Assembly (NCBI RefSeq): GCF_900103365.1
Contig: NZ_LT629703.1
Span: 6,868,501-6,932,500, forward strand
Reading direction: 5' to 3'
DNA length: 64,000 nucleotides
DNA from: Afipia sp. GAS231
GTDB taxonomy: Bacteria > Pseudomonadota > Alphaproteobacteria > Rhizobiales > Xanthobacteraceae
The position numbers were made by a program, and so were the translations under genes. Position 1 is the stretch's first letter. Every line of letters begins with the position of its first letter. The notes below the pieces were generated by a model, which was not told where the DNA came from, made no database searches, and saw only the letters and a list, made by a program, of their open reading frames with translations. Positions 37,319 to 48,248 of this stretch are shown here, one piece after another.

Positions 37319-39694
37319 TCACGCCGCCTTCGTCTTCTTCGCGTCCTGGATCGCACGCCAGACCCGTTCCGGCGTCAGCGGCATCTCGATCTGCTTGATG
37401 CCGTACTCCGACAGCGCATCGAGAACCGCATTGACGATGCAGACCAGGCTGCCGGCGCAGCCGGCTTCGCCGCAGCCCTTGGTGCCCAGCGGATTGGTTT
37501 TGGCGGGCGAGGGGTGGTCGCCGACTTCCATCAGCGGAATGTCCTCGGCGCGCGGCATCGCGTAGTCCATGAACGAGCCGGTGATCGGCTGGCCGCTCTC
37601 GTCGTAGCTGACTTCCTCCATCAGCGCCTGGCCGATGCCTTGCGCGACGCCGCCATGCAATTGGCCGGCGACGATCATCGGGTTGACGACGGTGCCGAAA
37701 TCGTTGACCGCGAAGTAGCGCACGATCCGGGTCACGCCGGTTTCAGGATCGATCTCGACTTCCGCGACATGGCAGCCGTTCGGGAACGTCGACGGCGTAT
37801 CCTTGGTAGCATGGTCGACGTCGAGCGAGGACGGCGTGCCTTCCGGCATCTTGCCGTCACGCAGGCGCTGCGCCAGTTCCATGATGCCGATCGAGCGGTC
37901 GGTGCCGGCGATGGTGAAGCGGCCGCCGGCGAATTCGATGTCGCCCTCGGAAGCCTCCATCAGATGAGCTGCCGCCTGCTTGCCCTTTGCGACCACCAGC
38001 GCGGAGGATTCGACGATCGCCTGTCCCGTGGCGGTGATCGAGCGCGAGCCGCCGGTGCCGTTGCCGAAGCGCACGAGGTCGCTGTCACCCTGTTCGAGCG
38101 TGATCTTCTCGAAGGGCACGCCGAGCTGCGCCGACAGCACCTGCGCGAACGGCGTGGCGTGGCCCTGGCCGTAATCCAGCGTACCGGTGGTCAGCTTCAC
38201 CGAACCATCCGGCTCGAACGTGATCTTGCCGAGTTCGCCGCTCGGGGGAGCGGTGACTTCCAGATAGGAGCCGACTGCGATGCCGCGCAGCTTGCCGTTC
38301 TTTTTGCTTTCCTTCTTGCGCCTGGCAAAATTGGCGTGGTCGGATATCTCCAGCGCCTTGTTGAACACCCCGGCGAAGTCGCCGCTGTCATAGGTGACGC
38401 CGGAGGCGGCCGCGAACGGCAATTGCGCCGGCTTGATGAAGTTGCGCTTGCGCAAGGTGAGGCGGTTGATGCCCATCTCGTCGGCGGCGCGGTCGATCAG
38501 CCGCTCCATGTAGTAATTGGCTTCCGGCCGGCCGGCGCCGCGATAGGCGCCCATCAGCGTGGTGTTGGTCAGCACGGTCTTGATATCGACGCCGAGCAAC
38601 GGCGTGCGGTAGACGCTGGCGAGGTTCTTGCCGGTGTTGAGCGACAGCGGGCCCGGCGCCACGCCGGTGATGTAGGCGCCAAGATTGCCGTAACCTTCGA
38701 GGCGCACCGCCAGGAACTTGCCTTCGGCATCGAGCGCGAGCTCGGCGTGGATCAACTGCGCGCGGCCCTGGCTGTCGGACAGAAAACTGGTCGACCGCTC
38801 GTCGGTCCACTTCACCGGACGGTCCAGCGCCCGCGCGGCGTGCGCGATGCAGGCGTATTCGGGATAGTGCATGTTCTTCATGCCAAAGGAGCCACCGACA
38901 TTGGCGGTGAGAATGCGTACCTTGTCGGTGGGCACGTTCAGGATTTTGGCAAAGCCGGCCTTGTTGCCGGCAACGCCCTGGGTCGGCACCTGGACCGTGA
39001 AGCGCTCGCTGGCCTTGTCATAGGCGGCAAGTGCGACGCGCGGCTCCATCGAGACCACGGCGACGCGGGTGTTGACGATATCGAGTTTTGTCACATGCGC
39101 GGCGGTTGCGAAGGCGGCATCGATTTTCGCGCTGTCGCCATAGTGATAGTCGAGCGCGACGTTGTTGGGGATGTGGTCGTAAAGCTGCGGCGCGCCCGGC
39201 TTGGCGGCTTCCGCAGCATCGGTGACGGCGGGAAGCGGCTCGATGTCGAGTTCGACGGCTTCGGCGGCGTCGCGCGCCTGCGCCAGCGTCTCGGCGACGA
39301 CAAAGGCAACGGGATCGCCGACGAAGCGCACCTTGTCGGTCGCCAGCGCCGGACGGTTGGTCTGCAGCAGCGGCGAGCCGTCGCGGCTCTTCAGCGGCAG
39401 GCCGCAAGTGAAGGGGTTATAGCCCGCGGCCGCGAGGTCGGCGCCGGTCCAGGCGCCGAGCACGCCGGGCATTGCTTTCGCGGCCGTCGTGTCGATGCCC
39501 TTGATAATGCCGTGGGCATGGCTGGAGCGGACCATCCAGCAGTAGGCCTGGCCGGGAAGGGAGAAATCGTCGGTGTATTTGCCCTTGCCGCGGACCAGCG
39601 TGTCGTCTTCCTTGCGGCGCACCGGCTGGCCGACGCCATATTTTTGCAGTGCAATAGCGTTTTCGAGAGATGACGGTGAGGTATGATCTTGCAT
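37319..39694 (-). CDS. Xanthine dehydrogenase family molybdopterin-binding subunit (CoxL form II-like)
   Basis: The start at ATG 39694 gives 791 residues, normal for the large molybdenum subunit of CODH/aldehyde oxidases. The order is ald_Xan_dh_C (~residues 25-130, [15 protein letters not shown]), then MoCoBD ([13 protein letters not shown] ~265). The active-site loop reads [19 protein letters not shown], not the AY-CSFR loop of true CO dehydrogenase, so this is form II. The catalytic Glu is in [12 protein letters not shown] near the end. No medium (FAD) or small (2Fe-2S) subunit gene is adjacent. Substrate: some aldehyde or heterocycle, unknown. Confidence 0.9.
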   Translation of the reverse strand: MQDHTSPSSLENAIALQKYGVGQPVRRKEDDTLVRGKGKYTDDFSLPGQAYCWMVRSSHAHGIIKGIDTTAAKAMPGVLGAWTGADLAAAGYNPFTCGLPLKSRDGSPLLQTNRPALATDKVRFVGDPVAFVVAETLAQARDAAEAVELDIEPLPAVTDAAEAAKPGAPQLYDHIPNNVALDYHYGDSAKIDAAFATAAHVTKLDIVNTRVAVVSMEPRVALAAYDKASERFTVQVPTQGVAGNKAGFAKILNVPTDKVRILTANVGGSFGMKNMHYPEYACIAHAARALDRPVKWTDERSTSFLSDSQGRAQLIHAELALDAEGKFLAVRLEGYGNLGAYITGVAPGPLSLNTGKNLASVYRTPLLGVDIKTVLTNTTLMGAYRGAGRPEANYYMERLIDRAADEMGINRLTLRKRNFIKPAQLPFAAASGVTYDSGDFAGVFNKALEISDHANFARRKKESKKNGKLRGIAVGSYLEVTAPPSGELGKITFEPDGSVKLTTGTLDYGQGHATPFAQVLSAQLGVPFEKITLEQGDSDLVRFGNGTGGSRSITATGQAIVESSALVVAKGKQAAAHLMEASEGDIEFAGGRFTIAGTDRSIGIMELAQRLRDGKMPEGTPSSLDVDHATKDTPSTFPNGCHVAEVEIDPETGVTRIVRYFAVNDFGTVVNPMIVAGQLHGGVAQGIGQALMEEVSYDESGQPITGSFMDYAMPRAEDIPLMEVGDHPSPAKTNPLGTKGCGEAGCAGSLVCIVNAVLDALSEYGIKQIEMPLTPERVWRAIQDAKKTKAA

Positions 39695-39894
39695 CGAAAA
39701 ACACCTGAAATGCTTGGATTTTCGCTGATATCGCGGGCTCCCGCTCAAATAACGCACCGCGTCCCCAGCGACAACGCCTGATTAGGCATAGTCCTATGTG
39801 ATGGCTTGTTGCTTACCCCCTTGGCGCTGCTAAAGTTTCCGTGAACGGTAATTCTTCGGCGGCTGGTCTAAACGGCCGTGGAAAGACAATTTTG

Positions 39895-40932
39895 ATGAAC
39901 GAGGATCCGCGGCTTCGCGAAGGCCTTTCGGCCCGAAGCCCGCCAGGGTCGGCTGCGGTGGACGTCGCAAACGGCGTTTACGCCGCACTCGACCTTGGCA
40001 CCAACAATTGCCGGCTCCTGATCGCCAGTCCCGCGGGCGACGGGTTTCGCGTCGTCGACTCGTTCTCGCGCATCATCCGGCTGGGCGAGGGCATCGCCGC
40101 GACCGGTTCCATCAGCGAAGCGGCGATCGACCGCGCCATCGCGGCGCTCTCTATCTGCAGCGACAAGATCCGCTACCGCAAGGCCAAACGCCTGCGGCTG
40201 ATCGCGACCGAAGCCTGCCGCGCCGCCGACAATGCCGAAAGCTTCCGGGCGAGGGTGGCGAGTGAGACCGGCATCAAGCTGGAGGTGATCAATCGCGAGA
40301 CCGAGGCGACGCTGGCTGTCATCGGCTGCTCGCCGCTGCTTGACCCCAGAGGGCGCGGCGCCATCCTTTTCGACATCGGTGGCGGCTCGACCGAACTGGT
40401 GCGGATCGAGCGCGACCCTGAGGCGAATGCGCCGCCGCGGATCAAGGCATGGATGTCGATCCCGCTCGGCGTCGTCACGCTGGCCGAGCATTTTGGCGGC
40501 CGGGACGTCAGCGCGGATTCCTATGCGCGCATGGTGGCCGAGGTCGCTCAATATGTCGCGCCGTTCGCGGCCGAGCACGCCCGTGATATCAGCGACATGC
40601 ACATGCTGGGCACCTCGGGCACGGTGACGACGCTGGCCGGCGTCCATCTCAACCTGATGCGCTACGACCGCAGGCGGATCGACGGCGTCTGGATGAACAA
40701 TTCGGACGTCACGGCTGTGATCACGCGGCTGCTCGGCATGAGCTACCAGGAGCGCGCCGACAACAGTTGCATCAGCATCGAGCGCGCCGATCTGGTGCTG
40801 GCCGGCTGCGCCATTCTCGACGCCATCCGCGATGCCTTTCCGCTGCCGCGGCTGCGCGTCGCCGACCGCGGCCTGCGCGAGGGCATGCTGGTCGAGATGA
40901 TGCGCGAGGACGGCGCGCTCAGGGCGTGCTAA
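39895..40932 (+). CDS. Ppx/GppA family phosphatase
   Basis: The ATG at 39895 gives 345 residues; an in-frame GTG at 39841 would add 18. The actin-like ASKHA motifs are clear: YAALDLGTNNCRLLIA (~residue 26), IATEACRAADNAE, FDIGGGSTELVRIE (~160), and LGTSGTVTTLAGV (~238). It hydrolyses polyphosphate and/or pppGpp. At this length it lacks the C-terminal HD domain of long Ppx proteins. It lies just upstream of rlmE with a repeat between. Role in the stringent response is inferred. Confidence 0.92.
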   Translation: MNEDPRLREGLSARSPPGSAAVDVANGVYAALDLGTNNCRLLIASPAGDGFRVVDSFSRIIRLGEGIAATGSISEAAIDRAIAALSICSDKIRYRKAKRLRLIATEACRAADNAESFRARVASETGIKLEVINRETEATLAVIGCSPLLDPRGRGAILFDIGGGSTELVRIERDPEANAPPRIKAWMSIPLGVVTLAEHFGGRDVSADSYARMVAEVAQYVAPFAAEHARDISDMHMLGTSGTVTTLAGVHLNLMRYDRRRIDGVWMNNSDVTAVITRLLGMSYQERADNSCISIERADLVLAGCAILDAIRDAFPLPRLRVADRGLREGMLVEMMREDGALRAC

Positions 40933-40943
40933 GCGACTGCTGA

Positions 40944-41017
40944 GTCATTCCGGGGCGCGAAGCGAACCCGGAATCTCGAGGTTCCGGGTTCGATGCTCCG
41001 CATCGCCCCGGAACGAC
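40944..41017. repeat. Dispersed palindromic repeat, GTCATTCCGGGG type (simple form)
   Basis: GTCATTCCGGGGCG pairs with the CCCCGGAACGAC end, and CGAACCCGGAAT pairs with GTTCCGGGTTCG. It lies between the Ppx/GppA gene and rlmE. No GCAATTGC insert. Confidence 0.82.
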
Positions 41018-41030
41018 AACTGGGACCAAG

Positions 41031-41720
41031 ATGGCAAAAGACACCACCGGACGGCTGCACGTTACGGTCAAGAGCGGCGGCAAGCGCAAGCTGTCGTCAA
41101 AGCTCTGGCTGGAGCGCCAGCTCAACGACCCCTATGTGGCGCAAGCCAAGAAGGACGGCTGGCGCTCGCGCGCGGCCTACAAGCTGATCGAGATCGACGA
41201 CAAGTATCACTTCCTCAAGCAGGGCATTTCGGTGGTCGACCTCGGCGCCGCGCCCGGCGGCTGGAGCCAGGTCGCGGCCAAGCGTATCGGTAGGCCTAAC
41301 GGCAAGGGCAAGATCGTCGCGATCGATCTGTTGGAAATGCCGGAAGTACCCGGCGTCGAGTTTGCGCAGCTCGACTTTCTGGCTGACGCCGCGCCGGAAA
41401 AACTGATCGCGATGATGGGCACCCGCGCCGACGTCGTGATGTCCGACATGGCCGCCAACACCACCGGCCACCGCAAGACCGACCAGCTCCGCATCATCGG
41501 CCTGGTCGAGAGCGCGGCTGCCTTTGCCTGCGACGTGCTCAATCCCGGCGGAACGTTTCTGGCAAAGGTGTTTCAAAGCGGCGCCGAAGGCGAGTTGCTG
41601 GCGCAATTGAAGCGCGATTTCGCAACCGTTCGCCACGTCAAGCCGGCTTCGAGCCGGGCAGACTCGTCGGAACGTTACGTGCTGGCGTCGGGATTTCGCG
41701 GCGCGCAAAAGGCCGTGTAG
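41031..41720 (+). CDS. rlmE: 23S rRNA 2'-O-methyltransferase RlmE (FtsJ/RrmJ)
   Basis: The 229-residue protein has the K-D-K-E active site: Lys in [12 protein letters not shown] (~residue 48), SAM motif [16 protein letters not shown] (~67), Asp in [13 protein letters not shown] (~138), Lys in [15 protein letters not shown] (~178), and Glu in [15 protein letters not shown] near the end. It methylates the ribose of U2552 in 23S rRNA. A basic N-terminal extension (~20 residues) precedes the conserved part. Single gene after a repeat. Confidence 0.96.
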   Translation: MAKDTTGRLHVTVKSGGKRKLSSKLWLERQLNDPYVAQAKKDGWRSRAAYKLIEIDDKYHFLKQGISVVDLGAAPGGWSQVAAKRIGRPNGKGKIVAIDLLEMPEVPGVEFAQLDFLADAAPEKLIAMMGTRADVVMSDMAANTTGHRKTDQLRIIGLVESAAAFACDVLNPGGTFLAKVFQSGAEGELLAQLKRDFATVRHVKPASSRADSSERYVLASGFRGAQKAV

Positions 41721-41750
41721 GGCTATCGTCATCGTGGCCGTCGGGGAGTA

Positions 41751-42602
41751 TTGTGTTGCTTCCGAGGGCTCTGCGGTCTCGGGAGGCCATGCTTGGAGAT
41801 CAGCCGAGCGATACCCCACGCCACGCTTCGTGGTGTCGTGCGCGCATTCGAAGAACGGCGGGCAAGCCTCGGGTCGGCCGTGCTCAGCTGGCCGGTAGCT
41901 GCACGCCCTCACCAAATCCTCGATGTCCACCTGGCCGATCCGTATCGGGTGCGGCTCGATGGCGGTCCGGCGAAAACCGTGTCGGATACGATCGTCGTAG
42001 GGCCGCAGACCTATCGCCGCGCCCAGCTCTATCTGTCCGGCGAGATTCACGTCTTCATGATCCTGTTTCAGCCCGCCGGCCTTAACCGGCTGGTCGGTAT
42101 CGACATGACTGCACTGGTCAACCAGGATCCATCGGCTTCCGAGATTCTCGGCGCGGGCGCGTCGGTGCTCGATAGCGCGATACGCCGCGCAGCGGACTTC
42201 CAGTCGCGCGTGGCCGCGGCCGAACGATGGATCGGCATCGCGATGCAGGAGCGCGGGCCAGAAGAGGCGATCGGCTATGCATCGCGACTGTTGATCGCAA
42301 CACGAGGTCGCGTCCGCATTGACGATCTCGTCGAGCGATCTGATCTCGGAGCGCGTCAGTTTCAGCGCCGTTTCGCGACCCAGGTAGGGCTGACGCCCAA
42401 GCTCTATGCGCGGACCATCCGGTTTGACCGTGCGCTGGTCGCCCGCCGCAAAGCTCCGCAACGGCCGTGGACCGACATCGTCCACGAAGTCGGCTACTTC
42501 GACCAGGCGCATTTCGTGCGGGAATGTCACGCTCTGGCCGGCCTGCCGCCAAGCGCGTTCGTCGGCGACTGGGACAACATTTTTTTCCCGGCGGAAGTCT
42601 GA
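41751..42602 (+). CDS. AraC family transcriptional regulator
   Basis: The C-terminal ~95 residues form two AraC helix-turn-helix units: IDDLVERSDLGARQFQRRFATQVGLTPKLYARTIRF (split here as IDDLVERSDLGARQFQRRF and the following turn), then WTDIVHEVGYFDQAHFVREC. The N-terminal part resembles an AraC ligand domain (DUF6597-like, LYLSGEIHVFMILFQPAGLNRL). The frame opens at a TTG (41751) three bases after GGGGAG; a downstream GTG near 41837 is an alternative, so the start is uncertain. It precedes an NTF2-like gene that it may control. Confidence 0.85.
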   Translation: MCCFRGLCGLGRPCLEISRAIPHATLRGVVRAFEERRASLGSAVLSWPVAARPHQILDVHLADPYRVRLDGGPAKTVSDTIVVGPQTYRRAQLYLSGEIHVFMILFQPAGLNRLVGIDMTALVNQDPSASEILGAGASVLDSAIRRAADFQSRVAAAERWIGIAMQERGPEEAIGYASRLLIATRGRVRIDDLVERSDLGARQFQRRFATQVGLTPKLYARTIRFDRALVARRKAPQRPWTDIVHEVGYFDQAHFVRECHALAGLPPSAFVGDWDNIFFPAEV

Positions 42603-42667
42603 AATATACAAGCGCCTGTCCGAGCACTCCACGCATGATCGCTTCGATGCAGCGATTAGGGATGGCG

Positions 42668-43111
42668 ATGGTTTCGGTTGACGATGCGACGGGCTCGAAA
42701 GTTCGAGCCGTACTGGATAGTTGGGAAGCGACCTGGAATGCGGCCGACATGACGGCCATGTGGCGGCTTGCGATCGATGATGTTCATTGGATCAATATCG
42801 TCGGGATGCATTGGCGCGGTAAGGCGGAAGTCAAGGCTGCGTTTCAGGCCTATTTCGACCTGATGTTCAAAGGGCGGTCAGCCAAGCTCGACGAGGTCGA
42901 GAGTGTCGAGGCGCTGCCCGGAGGCGCGGTTGTCGCTGTGGTCCGTTGGTCGATGGGAGGGTTCCGACAGCCCGACGGGGTCATGAGGCCGCCCGGCAAA
43001 GACCGGATGTCGCTGGTCATGGTACCGCGCGGTGACGGCCTTGCCATCGCGCACGTCGCAAACATTACGATCGATCCGGCCGCGGCGCAGTTTGACCCAA
43101 TCAAGCATTAA
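42668..43111 (+). CDS. SnoaL/SgcJ-like NTF2-fold protein
   Basis: The ATG at 42668 was chosen because AGGG lies six bases before it; in-frame ATGs at 42635, 42647 and 42662 are possible. The 147 residues start VRAVLDSWEATWNAADMTAMWRL, the standard opening helix of SgcJ/EcaC-type proteins, and continue with strands such as VVAVVRWSMGGFRQPDG and MSLVMVPRGDGLAIAHV. Function unknown. It follows the AraC gene by 65 bases on the same strand. Confidence 0.83.
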   Translation: MVSVDDATGSKVRAVLDSWEATWNAADMTAMWRLAIDDVHWINIVGMHWRGKAEVKAAFQAYFDLMFKGRSAKLDEVESVEALPGGAVVAVVRWSMGGFRQPDGVMRPPGKDRMSLVMVPRGDGLAIAHVANITIDPAAAQFDPIKH

Positions 43112-43389
43112 GTCAGCCAATGCACAGGACCGAGCCGGCGCTTGATGCCCGCGTCATCAGCAGCTGATCGCGGGTGTCGTCGGTACTTTCGCTGCTGGCC
43201 CTTGAAGGCGCGGTCACACTGGCAGCCGACGTCACCGCGGGCTTACTCTCTCCATAAAGGTAGAGAGCCGTCACGACAGCGTGACCGCTTCGATTCTTTA
43301 GCGCCTATTAACAAAAGTGTCAGCAGGATTTGGCCGACCTGGCTGTAATGTCAGGTGATATGTCTGCGCAAATAGCCGCAGGTTCCGAT

Positions 43390-44865
43390 TTACCCCAGCC
43401 GCTGATCGCGCGCATCCTCGGTGCCTTCGCCGGCGGCGATCGCTGCCGCCTTGGCGGCACCCTTGCGGCTGGAAATCTCGACCGCCTTGCGGCCCGAAAT
43501 CTCGTGGCCGGCATCGTCGGGCATTTGCCAGAAGAAATAGGCCGATGTGGCCGAGATGATCGAGACCACGAGGAACGCCGGCGCAAACATGCTGGCGTCG
43601 AGTTCGGTGACGTGATGGTACAGCATGGTCGATTCCACCGAGAAGGCGCCCACCGCGACGCCGGCGGAAATCGCCAGTTGCTGGTTGACGCTGACCAGCG
43701 TGGTGGCGCGGCTCATCTGGGCCGGTTCGACCTCGGCATAGGCGACGGTGGTGATCGCGGTGAATTGCAGCGAGCGGAAGAAGCCGCCGACCACGAGGAT
43801 GATGAAAATCAGCATCAGCGGCGTCGTCACCGTGAACAAGGCGCAGGCCGCGAGAAACACCGAACTGACCACGGCGTTGATCGTCATCAGGTTGCGGAAG
43901 CCGAAGGTGCGGATGATGCGCGCGGCCAGCGTCTTCATCCCCATCGCGCCGACGGCGGAAGAGAACGTCACCAGGCCGGACTGGAACGGCGACAGGCCGA
44001 AGCCGACCTGCATCAACAACGGCAGCAGGAACGGCAGCGCGCCGATACCGAGCCGGAACAGAAAGCCGCCGATGATGGCGGCCCGCATCGTCGACAGCCG
44101 CAGCAGCGAAAAATCCAGCACCGGCGATCCCGTTCGCCGCGCATGCATGACATACAGTGTCATCGAGATCGATCCGACGGCGACCAGGCCTGCAATGATC
44201 GACCACGGCAACAGATTGAGCCCGGCGACCGAAAGGCCGAAGGCAAGGCCGGCGAGGCCAACGCCCGCCAGCAACAGCCCGTAGAGATCGAACCGCTCCG
44301 GATCTTCGCTGCGGATCGGATCGATATACTTCATCGCCAGGAAGATGCCGAGCAGGCCGATCGGAATGTTGATCAGGAAAATCCAGTGCCATGAGAAATA
44401 GGTGGTGATGAAACCGCCGAGCGGCGGACCGATCACGGGTCCGATCAGCGCCGGCACCGTCACCCAGGTCATGGCATTGACGAGCGCGCTCTTGTCGATC
44501 GAGCGCAGCAGCACCAGCCGGCCGACCGGCGTCATCATCGCCCCGCCCATGCCCTGCAGGATGCGGGCGATCACGAAATGGGTGACCGATTGCGACAGCG
44601 CGCAGCCGATCGATCCCACCATGAACACCGCGATGGCGATCGCAAACACCATGCGCGCGCCGAACCGGTCGGCGGTCCAGCCGCTGGCGGGAATGAACAC
44701 GGCCAGCGACAGCAGATAGGAGGTGATCGCGAGCTTGAGCGTCAGCGGGCTGGTGCCGATATCCGCCGCGATCGCCGGCAACGAGGTCGCAATGACTGTC
44801 GAGTCCATGTTCTCCATGAACAGGGCGGTCGCGACGATCAGCGGGATCAGGCGTTGTTTGTCCAT
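43390..44865 (-). CDS. DHA2-type MFS drug efflux transporter
   Basis: The ATG at 44865 opens MDKQRLIPLIVATALFMENMDSTV, the standard DHA2 start with the conserved D-x-T. At 491 residues with about 14 hydrophobic segments it fits the 14-helix group. Motif A is GWTADRFGARMVF (~65) and the antiporter motif C is APALIGPVIGPPLGGFI-like (seen as GPVIGPPLGGF, ~145). It likely exports drugs or metabolites with proton exchange. No membrane-fusion (EmrA-like) gene is next to it. Confidence 0.92.
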   Translation of the reverse strand: MDKQRLIPLIVATALFMENMDSTVIATSLPAIAADIGTSPLTLKLAITSYLLSLAVFIPASGWTADRFGARMVFAIAIAVFMVGSIGCALSQSVTHFVIARILQGMGGAMMTPVGRLVLLRSIDKSALVNAMTWVTVPALIGPVIGPPLGGFITTYFSWHWIFLINIPIGLLGIFLAMKYIDPIRSEDPERFDLYGLLLAGVGLAGLAFGLSVAGLNLLPWSIIAGLVAVGSISMTLYVMHARRTGSPVLDFSLLRLSTMRAAIIGGFLFRLGIGALPFLLPLLMQVGFGLSPFQSGLVTFSSAVGAMGMKTLAARIIRTFGFRNLMTINAVVSSVFLAACALFTVTTPLMLIFIILVVGGFFRSLQFTAITTVAYAEVEPAQMSRATTLVSVNQQLAISAGVAVGAFSVESTMLYHHVTELDASMFAPAFLVVSIISATSAYFFWQMPDDAGHEISGRKAVEISSRKGAAKAAAIAAGEGTEDARDQRLG

Positions 44866-44976
44866 CGGGATTCGCAAGGAGGCGGGTGAGGCGCTGTATC
44901 ACCCCCGTGTCGCGCAAGCTATTGCGGAACCGGACATACCACCTAAATCCTGAGCGACGCCGCCGGAGACCGCGCC

Positions 44977-45225
44977 ATGATCTATGTCCTCGCTGCCTTG
45001 CTGCCGCCGCTCGGCCTGCTCCTGAACGGGCAGCCGTTTTCGGCGATTTTCAACGTGATTCTGATCGTGTTTTGCCTGGTTTTCGGCCTGATTTTCCACG
45101 TCCTGCTGCTGGTGCCGTCGGCGCATGCGCTCATCGCCGTTCACATGAGGCGGGAAGATCGCCGGCACCGGGAGGTGGTGGAGGCGATCCGCCAGCACGG
45201 GCCGCCGCCGGGGTATCAGCGCTAA
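44977..45225 (+). CDS. Small membrane protein, YqaE/Pmp3-like
   Basis: The 82-residue product has ATG after GCCGGAGA. It contains two hydrophobic segments, IYVLAALLPPLGLLLNG and IFNVILIVFCLVFGLIFHVLLLV, then a charged cytoplasmic tail HMRREDRRHREVVEAI. LLPPLG in the first helix and the spacing resemble the Pmp3/UPF0057 group of stress-related membrane peptides, but the tail is longer than usual. Divergent from the DHA2 gene. The family link is tentative. Confidence 0.75.
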   Translation: MIYVLAALLPPLGLLLNGQPFSAIFNVILIVFCLVFGLIFHVLLLVPSAHALIAVHMRREDRRHREVVEAIRQHGPPPGYQR

Positions 45226-45241
45226 ACCCTGCACTGGCTTT

Positions 45242-45375
45242 CATCGCGTTTTCGAGCGAAGTGGGTGCCGGTTCGCGTGAAGAAAACGCGTCAAAACAAG
45301 AGGCTAGAGCCCGGTTCTGATTTCTAATCAGAACCGAAAAGGCTCCAGAAAACAGGCTTTTCGCGAAAAGCCTGT
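45242..45375. repeat. Intergenic repeat with two perfect palindromes upstream of guaB
   Basis: The gap 45226-45536 starts with a TTTTCGAGCGAAGTGGGTGC-type rhizobial repeat. It then holds a hairpin with arms CGGTTCTGATT/AATCAGAACCG (45312-45336, loop TCT) and a 24-base perfect palindrome at 45352-45375 centred on TTCGCGAA. No coding potential seen. Confidence 0.8.
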
Positions 45376-45455
45376 GCATGGCTGGCAAACGCTTTGATTC
45401 GGCGAATTGCCATGCTATCGACCACCGTCAACCCCACCGATGGGCTTCGATTCGA

Positions 45456-47027
<1,572 letters not shown>

Positions 47028-47055
47028 GTCGCTTCCACGGCGCGGAATTCACTGC

Positions 47056-47165
47056 CGTCATTGCCTGCAACAAACGCGAAGCGTTGTGCAAGGGAGCAAA
47101 GCGACGAAGCAATCCATTCCGCGGCTTGCGGAGGCATGGATTGCTTCGCTACGCTCGCAGTGACG
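47056..47165. repeat. Dispersed palindromic repeat, CGTCATTGC type (long variant)
   Basis: The outer ends CGTCATTGC and GCAGTGACG pair with one mismatch, and inner GAAGCAATCCAT pairs with ATGGATTGCTTC. An extra CGCGAAGCGTTG segment near the left end makes it longer than other copies. Confidence 0.8.
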
Positions 47166-47194
47166 AAATAATATAAAAACCAGAGGAAACAGCC

Positions 47195-48217
47195 ATGTCT
47201 CAAGGCAAACGCATTGTTCTCGCCGCTCGTCCCAAGGGCGAGCCGAAGCTGTCCGATTTCCGCCTCGAGGATTGCCCGGTGCCGACACCCGGCGCCGGCG
47301 AAGTCCTGCTGCGGACCATCTGGCTGTCGCTCGATCCCTACATGCGCGGCCGCATGAGCGACGGGCCATCCTATGCCGCACCGGTGCCGGTCGACGGCGT
47401 AATGGAAGGCGGCACCGTCAGCGAAGTGATCGCGTCGAACAATCCTGCCTTTGCCAAGGGCGATGTGGTGCTGTCGCGTGCCGGCTGGCAGACGCATGCG
47501 ATTTCGGACGGCAAGGGACTGACGAAGATCGATCCCAAGATCGCGCCGGTCTCGACCGCGGTCGGCGTACTCGGCATGCCCGGCATGACGGCCTACACGG
47601 GCCTGCTCGATATCGGCCAACCCAAGTCCGGCGAGACCGTCGTCGTCGCCGCGGCCTCCGGCGCTGTCGGTTCGGCGGTCGGCCAGATCGCGCGGATCAA
47701 GGGCGCGCGGGCGGTCGGCATCGCCGGCGGCAAGGACAAGTGCGACTACGTGAAGAAGGAGCTCGGGTTCGACGATTGCCTCGATCACCGCGATCCTCAG
47801 CTCGCGGCGAAACTGAAAGAGGCCTGCCCGAAAGGCATCGACGTCTATTTTGAAAATGTCGGCGGCGCGGTGTTCGAGGCGGTATTCCCGTTGCTGAATG
47901 CGTTCGCGCGCATTCCGGTGTGCGGCCTGATCGCGGAATACAATAACTTCGGCGAAACCAGTCCGAAATGGGCCGGCGCGATGATGCGCAGCGTGCTGAC
48001 CAAGCGCCTCACCATCCGCGGCTTTATCGTCTCTGACTTCGCCGCGCGTTATGCTGACTTCCTGCGCGACATGTCGGGCTGGGTCCGCGAGGGCAAGGTC
48101 AAGCACAAGGAGTTCGTCACCGAAGGGCTCGACAGCGCGCCCGCGGCGTTCATGGGCCTGTTGAAGGGCGCCAACTTCGGCAAGCAACTGGTGCGGGTCG
48201 GGCCGGACAATGCGTAG
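47195..48217 (+). CDS. NADP-dependent MDR oxidoreductase (prostaglandin reductase/leukotriene B4 dehydrogenase-like)
   Basis: The 340-residue zinc-independent medium-chain reductase starts after CAGAGGAAAC. It has LSLDPYMRGRMSD (~residue 47), the substrate-fold GMPGMTAYTGLLDIG (~127), the nucleotide-binding VVAAASGAVGSAVGQIA (~150), and a basic KDKC segment favouring NADPH. Relatives reduce alpha-beta-unsaturated ketones or aldehydes. An SDR gene follows by 31 bases, and a copy of this gene's 3' end recurs after that SDR. Confidence 0.93.
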   Translation: MSQGKRIVLAARPKGEPKLSDFRLEDCPVPTPGAGEVLLRTIWLSLDPYMRGRMSDGPSYAAPVPVDGVMEGGTVSEVIASNNPAFAKGDVVLSRAGWQTHAISDGKGLTKIDPKIAPVSTAVGVLGMPGMTAYTGLLDIGQPKSGETVVVAAASGAVGSAVGQIARIKGARAVGIAGGKDKCDYVKKELGFDDCLDHRDPQLAAKLKEACPKGIDVYFENVGGAVFEAVFPLLNAFARIPVCGLIAEYNNFGETSPKWAGAMMRSVLTKRLTIRGFIVSDFAARYADFLRDMSGWVREGKVKHKEFVTEGLDSAPAAFMGLLKGANFGKQLVRVGPDNA

Positions 48218-48248
48218 AGCCCAGAAAACATCTCGGAGAAGATGAGCC

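Noticed and set aside
37514..39673. 719-codon open frame antisense to the CoxL-like gene
   Set aside because: A shadow of the real gene; composition is His/Asp/Arg-rich without any family motif, and it has no plausible promoter or ribosome site.
37319..39694. True aerobic carbon monoxide dehydrogenase
   Set aside because: The active-site loop is AYRGAGR and not the AY-CSFR form, and no CoxM/CoxS or accessory genes are adjacent.
43112..43389. Possible small RNA or terminator in the gap between the NTF2-like and DHA2 genes
   Set aside because: Only short stems (for example CTCTCT/AGAGAG, GTCAC/GTGAC) and no T-run; not enough to call a feature.
43298..44917. 539-codon frame overlapping the DHA2 transporter on the same strand
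   Set aside because: The DHA2 frame has transmembrane pattern and family motifs; the other frame is Arg-rich and not membrane-like.
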